From NCBI GenBank assembly GCA_019239895.1, contig JAFAZH010000050.1, forward strand, positions 1 to 64,000: a stretch of DNA of 64,000 nt. Reading direction: 5' to 3'. The stretch's first letter is position 1. Each line of letters starts with the position of its first letter. Positions 23,877-32,193 of the stretch are shown here, in pieces. A program made the translations under genes and the position numbers. The notes under the pieces are model-generated. The model ran no database searches. It saw only the letters and a program-made list of their open reading frames with translations, and had not been told where the DNA came from. Origin of the DNA: Abditibacteriaceae bacterium. Its GTDB lineage: Bacteria > Armatimonadota > Abditibacteriia > Abditibacteriales > Abditibacteriaceae.

Positions 23877-26026
23877 AGCAGAATCTTCGATTTCCAGTCT
23901 TCTTCCAAAAAGACGACATATTCACCATTAGTGCGACGATGGGCACGCAGGCACTCACGGATGTCTTGCAGCCCAATCTCGCCAATATCGGCGGGCGGCT
24001 GCATCGCCCCCACGGAACTGCCATCGGTGGCATTGAAGATTTTGACGTGACCTGTGGGGATACCCATTGCTTTGGACGCACCGGTATAAGGCACAAAGAG
24101 GTAATTGCCAGCGAGGTCAAAACCCATCGGCTCACAGGATTCATGACCATGCGACCCTTGCTCATAGGGCACTACAATCTGCCAACTTAAGGTTGGCTGG
24201 CCCTGGCTCCAATGGTCGTAGCGGCAAATCACTGGCCCCATTGGTTTCCAGTGCTGGTTCTTCTGCTCTCCTTTAGTGCCGCCCAGATACATGACATCGT
24301 GCGCGGCATCATAACGCAATCGCTTCACCTGGTCGAACTCGGCAGGCTTGGGGAAGACGCGCATCCGGGCAAAATCCCAGATGGGGTTGCCCACCCTATC
24401 AAGGCCCTGTAACGGAAACTGACGGACGCCCGCGTTCTCGGTCGCCAACCAAACGTTACCTGCATCATCCACCCACCAACCCTGCGCCTCCGAGGTATCC
24501 TTACCATCATTGCTGAGATATTCATTCTCATCAAAAGCCCCGTTACCATTGGCGTCGCGCCAAATCCACTCGCCCTTTTGCGGCTGATGCGGTGGCCAGT
24601 CGCCCTCCACTTGCACATGACGCTTGGCAAACATCACTGCGGGAATTGCCGTTTCTCCATCCTGGGCCGGATTAAAACGATAGACCTGCAAGTATTCGCC
24701 ATTCATGTCATTGACAAAGAGAAAGCGGCGGCCCTGAATAGTTCGCACCCAGGTCCCCGCCGACCAGATATGCAGGCGTGGGTCTTGCGGGTATTTGAAG
24801 CGGTTGATGGTGTAGCCCGCATAAGTCCACTCCTGACCACGCGGACGGCTATAGTCCAGATGAAAGTGCTCTTCCTTGGTGGACATCTCCGTGTCAGCAG
24901 CGGGGTCAACATCGGCCATGTCCACAAACTCTAAACCGTGTAAGCGCCAGTTGAGCGAGCCATTGGGCCGATAGCTTTCGAGAACCGTGCCGCCACCACC
25001 GCTCTGCCCGTCATTGGCAATATACAGGTTGCCAGCACCATCGCAGCCCAGCGCGGTGATATGGTTAAACCTCAAAGAGCCAACTTGCCCCGGCACGCCG
25101 GAGTAGATGCCGCCTTTCACCCCGAAAGTTCCAATCTGGCGCGGCTGCCGCTCCACATTGGCATAGATGAGAATCTGCTGGTTTGGGCCATCATCGGCTA
25201 CAAGCAAACGCCCCTGGTTATCCAAGCAGATAGCACTGGGCACGACTCCGGGGGCAAAGGTAATTTGCTGCGGCAGCATTTTTCCATCGCTGTTGTAACG
25301 CACTACTCGCGGGGTTACGGCTTCGCCAGCCTGGAGTATCCAGAAGGTGCCTGCTTTATCCATCAGCATTGGCCCCACCTGCTCTAGTGGCCAACTGGTG
25401 ACAGGCTGCATCGTTGCGGCATCATACACCTCTACCTGCTTATGGAAAGGGTCTGCCACATAAACTCGCTGCTCATCGGCCCACAGCCCGGTAATGTCAA
25501 ACTTGCTTTTTTCCGGCACCTCCGCCACGACCAGAAACGATTCTTTGAGTGTGTCGCCCTGACCGCCCTTGCCACCTGGAAAAGTGGCTGCCTGGGTGAT
25601 GTCAGTCTTTAACCGACGCGACAGGCCAAGCCACTTAGTATCCTTGGGCGGCCAGGTATTTTCATCTTTAAGACCGCCGCCTTCATTGCCCATGACCTGA
25701 GCTATAAAGATATATTTGCTATTAGCTGCAATGGCACTGCCGCCCCCATAGCCCCAGCCATGCGTATGCCCCGCTTTGCCGATGACATCACCATTTTTAT
25801 AAGCGCCGACTTCGCGTCCGCCCTCGTCCCATCCGGTGTTGGTATAGATCGTGCCATCAGGCGTCACCCACATAGCGTGAATATCTTGCTGCACCCATTT
25901 TTGCGCGCCAGGGAAAGTGTTGCCAACCCAAGAGACCGTGTAATTCAAGTCTGCCCTGGCCTGGGGAGCCGCCAGCACAAAGCACAACAGACAGGTAAGC
26001 AGAGAATTTTTGGAATGCGCTTTCAT
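23852..26026 (-). CDS. Secreted NHL/SMP-30-like beta-propeller protein
   Basis: A 724-aa exported protein. Residues 1-25 are a signal peptide (MKAHSKNSLLTCLLCFVLAA, cleavage near AQARA). The remainder is built from propeller blades: ITGLWADEQRVYVADPFHKQ, VPSAICLDNQGRLLVADDGP, ITALGCDGAGNLYIANDGQ and WWVDDAGNVWLATENAG. One segment has a calcium-loop-like DANGNGAFDENEY. Such proteins bind or lactonise sugars or serve as extracellular scaffolds; no catalytic assignment is possible. The start is placed at the methionine of the signal peptide rather than an upstream GTG. It sits beside a GH2 enzyme on the same strand, separated by a repeat element. Confidence 0.75.
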   Translation of the reverse strand: MKAHSKNSLLTCLLCFVLAAPQARADLNYTVSWVGNTFPGAQKWVQQDIHAMWVTPDGTIYTNTGWDEGGREVGAYKNGDVIGKAGHTHGWGYGGGSAIAANSKYIFIAQVMGNEGGGLKDENTWPPKDTKWLGLSRRLKTDITQAATFPGGKGGQGDTLKESFLVVAEVPEKSKFDITGLWADEQRVYVADPFHKQVEVYDAATMQPVTSWPLEQVGPMLMDKAGTFWILQAGEAVTPRVVRYNSDGKMLPQQITFAPGVVPSAICLDNQGRLLVADDGPNQQILIYANVERQPRQIGTFGVKGGIYSGVPGQVGSLRFNHITALGCDGAGNLYIANDGQSGGGGTVLESYRPNGSLNWRLHGLEFVDMADVDPAADTEMSTKEEHFHLDYSRPRGQEWTYAGYTINRFKYPQDPRLHIWSAGTWVRTIQGRRFLFVNDMNGEYLQVYRFNPAQDGETAIPAVMFAKRHVQVEGDWPPHQPQKGEWIWRDANGNGAFDENEYLSNDGKDTSEAQGWWVDDAGNVWLATENAGVRQFPLQGLDRVGNPIWDFARMRVFPKPAEFDQVKRLRYDAAHDVMYLGGTKGEQKNQHWKPMGPVICRYDHWSQGQPTLSWQIVVPYEQGSHGHESCEPMGFDLAGNYLFVPYTGASKAMGIPTGHVKIFNATDGSSVGAMQPPADIGEIGLQDIRECLRAHRRTNGEYVVFLEEDWKSKILLYRLRLPQ

Positions 26027-26078
26027 AACTTGATCTCTTTGCAGGAGACCCACCGCTAAAGCAGTGGGCTGAGGGTAA

Positions 26079-26143
26079 GAAGCCCCCTAAACGGGGCTAT
26101 TCCGTGTCCGGTTGCGTAATAGCAGCCCCGTTCAGGGGGCTTC
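26079..26143. repeat. Inverted repeat upstream of the propeller gene
   Basis: Arms 26079-26098 and 26124-26143 (20 bp, one mismatch; outer GAAGCCCCCTAAACGGGGCT) enclose 25 bp. Weaker outer arms (CCGCTAAAGCAGTGGGCT near 26053 and AGCCCGCTTCTTTAGGGGCG near 26164) extend the structure, so the whole 26050-26190 gap is one large imperfect hairpin, likely a dispersed repeat. Confidence 0.7.
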
Positions 26144-26246
26144 TTTGGGACAGACTGCTCCTTAGCCCGCTTCTTTAGGGGCGGGTTCGCAGCCTCTATC
26201 TCTCTCGTGACCTTTGTGCCTTCTTTGCATGCTTTGCGTTGAAAGA

Positions 26247-28172
26247 CTACTCTTCAATCGCCGCTTTACGTTGCTGCACAGCACGAATGCGCTCGGTATC
26301 GAATTTTGGCTGGCGCTCGAAATCGAAGATGCCGTTGTCTTCAGGGTAGATGTCGGTTAACTGGGTGTAGCAGTAGCCGAACATGTGCGGGTTATCGAGC
26401 AAGATGTCGCAGACGGCCTGGAAACGCTGGTGGAAGTCCTCAACTGATTCCGGGTCAGAGCCGTAGCCCCAACTGACTTTGCGATTCTGCTGATTCTCTG
26501 CCGCTGACCGCACGGGTGCATTGGGGTTCCACTTAAAACCGCCAAACTCACTGACAAAGTAAGGTTGGCCTCGATAACCAATAGACCAGATGACGGGCGT
26601 GGTGCGAGAAGTTGTGGCATCGGTGCGCGATGGCTCAGGATTCATAAATGGCTTGCCCGCTGGCAGCCCGGCATGGCGCTCCTCAAAGCGGGCTAAACCT
26701 TCGGAAAAGACTTTTTCATAAATGTAATCGTGCGAGTCATAAATATCCGACTCCGCCACACGGTGCGAGTAACCAGAGGTATCTAACACCGGGCGCGTGG
26801 TATCCATCGCTTTGGTCGCCAGGAAAAGAGCGCGGGTGGCATCGTCCAGTGTGGTGATTTTATCGTGTAACGACTGGGCCGTTTCGTTGAGCGGGCACCA
26901 ACCGATAATAGCCGGATGCGAGTAGTCGCGCTCTATGGCTTCCAACCATTGCGCAGCATAGGTGATGCCCGGTTGCTGGTGGTCGTGCGCTGGCCCTTGG
27001 CCACTACAGCCCCAGTCGGAAAACTCTCCCCATAGCAAATAACCGAGACGATCCGCGTGATAAAGGAAGCGTTCCTCAAACACTTTCTGATGCAACCGCG
27101 CCCCATTGAAACCAGCAGCCATGCTGAGTTCAATATCACGGATCAAGGCTTCATCCGTGGGCGCTGTCATTACGCCATCGGGATAATAGCCCTGGTCAAG
27201 CACCAACCGTTGAAAAATCGTCTCGCCATTGATCTTCACCTTTTTGCCATCTATCGCTACACAGCGCAAGCCAGTATAACTGGTGGCACGGTCAACCGCT
27301 TGCCCATCGGTATCCAGTAGTTCTATTTCCACATTATAAAGGTGTGGATCAGCGGTAGACCACAAGCGACACCGTTCCGCCGGAATCACTAAGTCGAGGC
27401 GTGGCGCAAAATCCAAATCGGCGCGGCATTGCGCGGTGGTCACAATACCCTTTTCGTCTTTCAACACAGCACGCAATTGATAGCCGGGCCGATTGTTGGT
27501 GAGAGACTGCTCTAAGCGAATGGTGCTATTGGCTACGTCCGGCGTCAAGCGCGGGCGGCGCAGGGCACAGTCGGGGACTGGTTCCATCCATACCGTCTGC
27601 CAGATGCCTGTGGTGCGCGTATAGAAGCAAGAGTAAGGGGCATACATGCTCGACTGCTTGCCGCGTGGCTGCCCCACTCGATTTTCATCGCGGGCGCGCA
27701 CCACAATAGTGATATTATCCCCTGCCGCCACCAGACCTTTTAAGTCACAGGTGATGGGCGTAAAGCCGCCGCGATGCCGTCCCACTTCGAGGTATTCTTC
27801 CGCTGCCGTTTTAATCCAAACCGTCGTGTCATAGTCCACCGCCTGGAAGTGCAGCAGCACGTTTTTACCAGTCCACCCCGATGGCACCATGACTTCACGG
27901 CGATACCATACGCAATGCATAAAATCGGTATGGCCAATGCCGGACAGCGGCGACTCCGGGCAAAACGGTACCGTAATGCGGCCACTTAATTCCTGCTCGC
28001 GCAGATTGCGCTGCAAGCCGCTATCGCCAGCATCAATCTCAAACTGCCACTCGCCATTAAGACAAAGCCAGTCGGGGCGCACAAATTGAGGGCGCGGATA
28101 TTCCGGTCGAGGCATATTGGTATGGGGGGAAGAAGTATTCTGGCTCGCCTGAGCCGCAGAAGCTGATGTCAT
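26247..28172 (-). CDS. Glycoside hydrolase family 2 (beta-galactosidase/glucuronidase-like)
   Basis: A 641-aa GH2 enzyme. The sugar-binding jelly roll comes first (FVRPDWLCLNGEWQFEIDAG, VWYRREVMVPSGWTGKNVLL, HFQAVDYDTTVWI), then an immunoglobulin-like domain and a TIM barrel. The acid/base Glu is in IIGWCPLNETAQ and the nucleophile Glu in PYFVSEFGGFKWN. No signal peptide remains if translation starts at MTSASAAQAS, preceded by AAGGAA; a longer frame from 28280 is possible but has no better signal. It may act in the cytoplasm or periplasm on imported oligosaccharides. Substrate specificity cannot be read from the sequence alone. Confidence 0.9.
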   Translation of the reverse strand: MTSASAAQASQNTSSPHTNMPRPEYPRPQFVRPDWLCLNGEWQFEIDAGDSGLQRNLREQELSGRITVPFCPESPLSGIGHTDFMHCVWYRREVMVPSGWTGKNVLLHFQAVDYDTTVWIKTAAEEYLEVGRHRGGFTPITCDLKGLVAAGDNITIVVRARDENRVGQPRGKQSSMYAPYSCFYTRTTGIWQTVWMEPVPDCALRRPRLTPDVANSTIRLEQSLTNNRPGYQLRAVLKDEKGIVTTAQCRADLDFAPRLDLVIPAERCRLWSTADPHLYNVEIELLDTDGQAVDRATSYTGLRCVAIDGKKVKINGETIFQRLVLDQGYYPDGVMTAPTDEALIRDIELSMAAGFNGARLHQKVFEERFLYHADRLGYLLWGEFSDWGCSGQGPAHDHQQPGITYAAQWLEAIERDYSHPAIIGWCPLNETAQSLHDKITTLDDATRALFLATKAMDTTRPVLDTSGYSHRVAESDIYDSHDYIYEKVFSEGLARFEERHAGLPAGKPFMNPEPSRTDATTSRTTPVIWSIGYRGQPYFVSEFGGFKWNPNAPVRSAAENQQNRKVSWGYGSDPESVEDFHQRFQAVCDILLDNPHMFGYCYTQLTDIYPEDNGIFDFERQPKFDTERIRAVQQRKAAIEE

Positions 28173-28284
28173 GTCACATAGTTCCTTACAGGTAAAATCC
28201 TTAGCACATCTTATTACATCCAGCCATTGAACACAAAGCCACAACAAAGCCCTTGAGAATTTACGCAAGAGGTTAGTCACACTA

Positions 28285-28389
28285 TGTCATTTCGAGCGTA
28301 ACGCAGTGGAGTCGAGAAATCTTGAGAAGATAGCTGTAACCAGGAAGTTAAAGATGCCTCGACTCCGTTGCACTCCGCTCGGAATGACA
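28285..28389. repeat. Long imperfect inverted repeat (TCATTTCGAGCG family)
   Basis: A 105-bp element whose ends are TGTCATTTCGAGCG and CGCTCGGAATGACA, with internal pairing of GTGGAGTCGAG against CTCGACTCCGT. Elements of this appearance are dispersed in many bacterial genomes between genes. It lies between the divergent GH2 and VanX-like genes. Confidence 0.65.
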
Positions 28390-28500
28390 CAACGCTGCAC
28401 AACCGTACTATTTAATTTCTAAGCCGTAGCCAAGCATAGAGCGAAGGCCGCTATGCAGGTATCATAAACATAGCAGTGAGTTGCTGCATCAAGGAGATTA

Positions 28501-29205
28501 ATGTCTTATCAGCCAGGAGAATCGCAGGAAGAATTAGACCGCGTCCCCATCCGTGACAACGGTGAACCGTTAGTGGATTTTCTCGCCGTTTGCCCGCAGT
28601 TGCGCTTTGCGCCCCAGCACCCGGTCTTTGAATTTCCTCGTGTCCATCTATTGCGCCAGAGCGTGGCCGCGATGCTGTGCCAGGCTGCCCATGCCCTGCC
28701 TGCTGGACTGTATCTGCGCATCGTAGAAGGCTATCGCCCACTGGCGGTGCAACGCGCCATGTATCGCCATGCTCTAGAGCAAGCACGCTTACAACACCCA
28801 GATTGGACTGAGTTGCAAATCGAGATCGAAGCCGGGCGCTACAGTGCGCCGCCGGATGCCATCACACCCCCACCTCATATTACCGGTGGTGCCGTGGACT
28901 TGGAGATTGTGGACGAGAACGATCAATTGCTGGACTTTTATTCGCCCTATGAACTCACCGACTGGCGTCAAGCGGCACCCAATGCCCCCGGCCTCACCTC
29001 CACTGCGCAGGCCAATCGTCAATTGTTGCGGTCGGTGCTGGAACCAACGGGTTTAACCAATTACGTGGATGAGTGGTGGCACTGGTCTTATGGCGACAAT
29101 GGCTGGGCTTTGCGGGTGGGTGCTGAGTATGCTCTTTATGACCGTGTGCCCCTGCCCGCCGATGCTGAATGGGTGGGCGACATGGATAAAATGCCACAAG
29201 AATGA
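28501..29205 (+). CDS. VanX/DdpX-like D-alanyl-D-alanine dipeptidase (M15 family)
   Basis: A 234-aa zinc peptidase. M15D motifs: EGYRPLAVQRAMY (substrate Arg region), PPHITGGAVDLEIVD (zinc His and Asp) and EWWHWSYGD (catalytic Glu and zinc His). VanX-type enzymes cleave free D-Ala-D-Ala, either for vancomycin resistance or for recycling of peptidoglycan fragments. No vanH/vanA ligase or sensor pair is present, so a nutritional or cell-wall turnover role is more likely than resistance. AAGGAG 4-5 bp upstream supports the start. No signal peptide is seen, consistent with cytoplasmic action. Confidence 0.9.
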   Translation: MSYQPGESQEELDRVPIRDNGEPLVDFLAVCPQLRFAPQHPVFEFPRVHLLRQSVAAMLCQAAHALPAGLYLRIVEGYRPLAVQRAMYRHALEQARLQHPDWTELQIEIEAGRYSAPPDAITPPPHITGGAVDLEIVDENDQLLDFYSPYELTDWRQAAPNAPGLTSTAQANRQLLRSVLEPTGLTNYVDEWWHWSYGDNGWALRVGAEYALYDRVPLPADAEWVGDMDKMPQE

Positions 29206-29277
29206 AACGCCTGGCGCAAGTGTCACATCAAATTTTAAGCAACTTAAACCGCTGCTCAGTGTCGCTACCTTACGCAG

Positions 29278-30204
29278 ATGCGAATAGATTGTGAAATTTG
29301 TGGCGGGCAGAGCCTGCTGTCCTTAAACGAAAAACGTAATGGCGTAGATATTGTCGCCTGTCAAAATTGCGGCCTGGTCTGGAACCGAGCCATGCACGAT
29401 GAGCAGGAACAGGTCATTTTCTATCGAGAAGAAAACCGGGCGCAAAACGAGATCTGTCAGCAGAAACTCGTCTCCCGGCTCAGTCGCGCCGCCTGCGCCT
29501 TAGACTTCCTGAACGAAAATCTTCAACCGGGCTTGCGCCACCTGGATGTCGGCTGCGCTGAGGGCACCCTGCTCACCCTCACCCGTGCGAAGGGCTTAAA
29601 AGTGACTGGCCTTGAACTGGATCAAAATTGGTCTTGCTTTGCCCGCGAAGTGCGCCAACTGGAAGTCTTGCCGATGACACTCGAAGATGCTCCACTTAAG
29701 CCCGCCTCATTTAACCTGATTTCGTTTGTGCATGTCGTTGAGCATCTTTTCCGCCCTGTCCGCACTTTGAGTATTGCCCGCGACTTGCTGGACGACGCGG
29801 GCTACCTCTATGTCGAAGTGCCCAACCTTGACGGCCCCCTGCCAGCGCCTCGTCGCTTTTTCCGTCGCCTCCACAACTTCTATTTCTCAGCGAACACGTT
29901 ATGCGCAGTCGTGAGTCGAGCAGGCTTTACCCCCGTACGTCTTGGATGCTCGCAACGCGATATGTCCGTGCAATTATTAGCGGTTAAAAGCAGCAACAAT
30001 AGCTCCGCCGCTAATGATGGGCAGGATGGTTTATCCCAAACCTGGTGTGATGATGCCGCACAGGTATACCAGCATGTCAATGAGGATCGCAGGCGCTATT
30101 ACTTAATGTTTCATCTGCTGCGCCAGTGGCGACAGCGTAGGCGCTTAGGCCAATGGGCCTTCCAACGCTATGGCTCTTTGCTTAATGGGGAGCCGGGAGA
30201 GTAG
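29278..30204 (+). CDS. Class I SAM-dependent methyltransferase with N-terminal zinc ribbon
   Basis: A 308-aa protein. Two Cys pairs (CEICGGQ at residues 5-11 and ACQNCGLVW around 33) form a zinc ribbon at the N-terminus, as in C-methyltransferases and related sugar or natural-product methyltransferases. The SAM-binding motif I is LRHLDVGCAEGTLL, motif II contains VTGLELDQ, and SFVHVVEHLFRP is the usual post-motif with His-Glu-His. The substrate is unknown; related enzymes modify surface sugars. There is no visible ribosome binding site, and the gene starts 72 bp after the VanX-like gene. Confidence 0.85.
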   Translation: MRIDCEICGGQSLLSLNEKRNGVDIVACQNCGLVWNRAMHDEQEQVIFYREENRAQNEICQQKLVSRLSRAACALDFLNENLQPGLRHLDVGCAEGTLLTLTRAKGLKVTGLELDQNWSCFAREVRQLEVLPMTLEDAPLKPASFNLISFVHVVEHLFRPVRTLSIARDLLDDAGYLYVEVPNLDGPLPAPRRFFRRLHNFYFSANTLCAVVSRAGFTPVRLGCSQRDMSVQLLAVKSSNNSSAANDGQDGLSQTWCDDAAQVYQHVNEDRRRYYLMFHLLRQWRQRRRLGQWAFQRYGSLLNGEPGE

Positions 30205-30226
30205 GAGTTCTCTGCTCCAGCTTTGT

Positions 30227-30375
30227 AATTAACGCCAGGCGGTTAAAACCGCAGGCAACAACAGCACCAAGCCTGCCTACTCAGGCTCTTGAGCCACCGA
30301 TGGGATAAGTTAAGCGTTGAGTCCGCACAGGCGGACTTCGCGCTGTTGTTGCTGCGAATTTATTCGCCTGGAATT
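30227..30375. repeat. 149-bp imperfect inverted repeat element
   Basis: Outer arms AATTAACGCCAGGCG (from 30227) and CGCCTGGAATT (to about 30375), middle arms GCAACAACAGC and GCTGTTGTTGC, and an inner hairpin GTCCGCACAGGCGGAC. It resembles the GTCCGC..GCGGAC/GCGAATTCATTCGCC-type dispersed repeats seen in cyanobacteria and related genomes. It separates convergent genes and may terminate both. Confidence 0.65.
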
Positions 30376-30389
30376 AGATAGCTCTACCA

Positions 30390-31382
30390 TCACCGCATCC
30401 GCGATGGGTTCTGCCACATATCGGCGTTAGTGCCTAACTGTTGCTTCAACGATTCAGTAACAGCCGAGAGACGAGTCACCACATCAGCAGGCAAAGTTAA
30501 ATCTCCCGCCCGCACGTTCAGCCGCGCTTGCTCAGCATTGCGCCCGCCCGTAATCACCGAAGTAACAGCAGGTTGTTGTAAGAGCCAGGCCAGACTCACA
30601 TCGGCCATTGGCTGTCCGATTTCCTGCGCAATCTGGCGAATCTGCTCTATGACCGCGAAGGTTTCCGTTTCGGCTCCAGCTTCGCCATGCCGCGCCTGGG
30701 GGCGGGTGCCGACAAAGTGCCGTGTGCGGGCACGATCATCAGGCACTTCATCAGCATTGGCAAACTTGCCCGCCAGTAATCCCTGCAAAATAGGTGAGTA
30801 GCAGAGAATGGAAATATCGGCCTGCACACAAAGCGGCTGAATCTCGTGTTCAATCGCGCGAAAGAGCAGATTATAAGCAAGCTGGTTGCTGCTGATGAGA
30901 TAAGACGTTTGCAGCAATTCGCTTAAATCACGCGGGCCAAAGTTGGAGACGCCATAGGCGCGAATCTTCCCGGCGCCTTTCAGCTCTTCTAAAATCGCCA
31001 GCGTATCGCCAATGGGAATCTCATGGTTGGGCCAGTGCAATTGATAGAGATCAATGCGGTCTGTGTTGAGGTTGCGCAGGCTCCACTCGCAGGCGGCGTG
31101 CAGTTCTTCCGGGGCGAAATGGTTGGGTGATACTTTGGTGGCAATCACCATGTTATCGCGGACATTGCCTAAAGCTTTAGCAATCAATTGCTCCGAATAG
31201 CCGTTGCCATAACCTTCTGCCGTATCGAAAAATGTCACGCCCGATTCATAAGCGGCGCGCAAGGCGGCTAAAGAGTCCTGCTCGTCCTGCGGCCCCCAGT
31301 TAAAGCCGCCTACAATGGCCCAGCAGCCAAAAGCCACTGCCGAAACTTCGATGTCTGTCTTAGCTAACTTGCGATATTGCAT
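30390..31382 (-). CDS. Aldo/keto reductase
   Basis: A 330-aa NADPH-dependent oxidoreductase of the AKR superfamily (TIM barrel). The catalytic tetrad is visible: Asp in FFDTAEGYG, Tyr in the same segment (YGNGYSEQLIAKAL), Lys in NMVIATKVSPN and His in YQLHWPNHEIP. The C-terminal NADP-binding part has VTSVITGGRNAEQARLN. The subgroup resembles bacterial AKR13/YghZ-like enzymes acting on methylglyoxal or sugar aldehydes. Physiological substrate is undetermined. Confidence 0.92.
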   Translation of the reverse strand: MQYRKLAKTDIEVSAVAFGCWAIVGGFNWGPQDEQDSLAALRAAYESGVTFFDTAEGYGNGYSEQLIAKALGNVRDNMVIATKVSPNHFAPEELHAACEWSLRNLNTDRIDLYQLHWPNHEIPIGDTLAILEELKGAGKIRAYGVSNFGPRDLSELLQTSYLISSNQLAYNLLFRAIEHEIQPLCVQADISILCYSPILQGLLAGKFANADEVPDDRARTRHFVGTRPQARHGEAGAETETFAVIEQIRQIAQEIGQPMADVSLAWLLQQPAVTSVITGGRNAEQARLNVRAGDLTLPADVVTRLSAVTESLKQQLGTNADMWQNPSRMR

Positions 31383-31557
31383 ATTGCTCTAGTCCTTATT
31401 TAAGTTCTTTTTCATTGCCTCGACTTTAGCCCCACTTAATTGGCGCAACTTTTGCCGCCAGCGGGCGTCCGAATAGTATTCGGGACATGGCCCACGTTGT
31501 TGTCCTGGGTGGAGGAAGCCGGTTCGGTATTCAAAGATGCAAGGAAATTATCTATTG

Positions 31558-32124
31558 ATGCGCTTATCTGTATCCTTAATGGCCGGGTTAATTATAACCT
31601 GCATGACCTTTATTAATACACCGGGCTACGCTCAACCTGCTCCTGAGCCAGCACCCACTCAAGCCCCGGCACAGGATAATGCATCATCTAACTCTCAAGC
31701 AAAGAAACCTGCTCCGAAGCTAACCGCCATTCAATGGGAGCCATCTTTTCAGACGGCAATCGTTAAGGCAAAAGCAAGTCAGAAGCCAATGATGGTGATT
31801 TTCTATGCTTCGTGGTGCCCTGCGTGTGACTTTTTGGATAATGTAACTTGCAAAAATCAACAGGTCATTCGTGAATCTGACAATTTTGTGAATCTTCGAG
31901 TCAACGCTGACAAAAGCAAGGCCGTAGCCACTCGTTATGGGATAACCGTGATGCCCTCTATCGCCTGGTTGAATAGTGACGGCAAGCTACTCAATGGGCT
32001 GGAAGGTGTGGGGCCGGTGCAGGAGTTCCTGCAAGAGATGCAATTATCCCTGGCCCAGTTCAACGCTTTAAAGCCTCAACCCAAAGCGTATGATTCACCC
32101 CATACTAACGAACCCGGAGCGTGA
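31558..32124 (+). CDS. Exported thioredoxin-fold protein
   Basis: A 188-aa protein with signal peptide MRLSVSLMAGLIITCMTFIN and a Pro/Ala/Gln-rich linker (residues 30-55), then a thioredoxin domain with WCPAC active site (FYASWCPACDFLDNVTC) and the cis-Pro loop VTVMPSIAW-like (GITVMPSIAWLNSDGK). It probably reduces or oxidises disulfides outside the cytoplasm. An in-frame ATG at 31537 is an alternative start; the chosen one gives a canonical signal peptide with AAGGAA 11 bp upstream. The last five codons (NEPGA, TGA) lie inside an inverted repeat shared with the convergent sulfatase gene. Confidence 0.82.
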   Translation: MRLSVSLMAGLIITCMTFINTPGYAQPAPEPAPTQAPAQDNASSNSQAKKPAPKLTAIQWEPSFQTAIVKAKASQKPMMVIFYASWCPACDFLDNVTCKNQQVIRESDNFVNLRVNADKSKAVATRYGITVMPSIAWLNSDGKLLNGLEGVGPVQEFLQEMQLSLAQFNALKPQPKAYDSPHTNEPGA

Positions 32125-32193
32125 GCGACGGGCTTTCACCGTAGTCTAAGGAGACCATTACTCTAGCCCATCGCTCACGCTCCGGGTTCGTTA
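32106..32193. repeat. Inverted repeat supplying both gene ends
   Basis: Arms 32106-32134 and 32165-32193 are 29 bp long with one mismatch (core AACCCGGAGCGTGAGCGACG), 30-nt loop. The convergent thioredoxin and sulfatase reading frames each end within an arm, using the same TGA and both ending in NEPGA. The core motif CGGAGCGTGAGCGACGGG occurs again, degenerate, near 52741. Confidence 0.85.

Noticed and set aside
28501..29205. Vancomycin resistance cluster
   Set aside because: Only the VanX-like dipeptidase is present; no VanH, VanA-type ligase or VanRS pair is adjacent.
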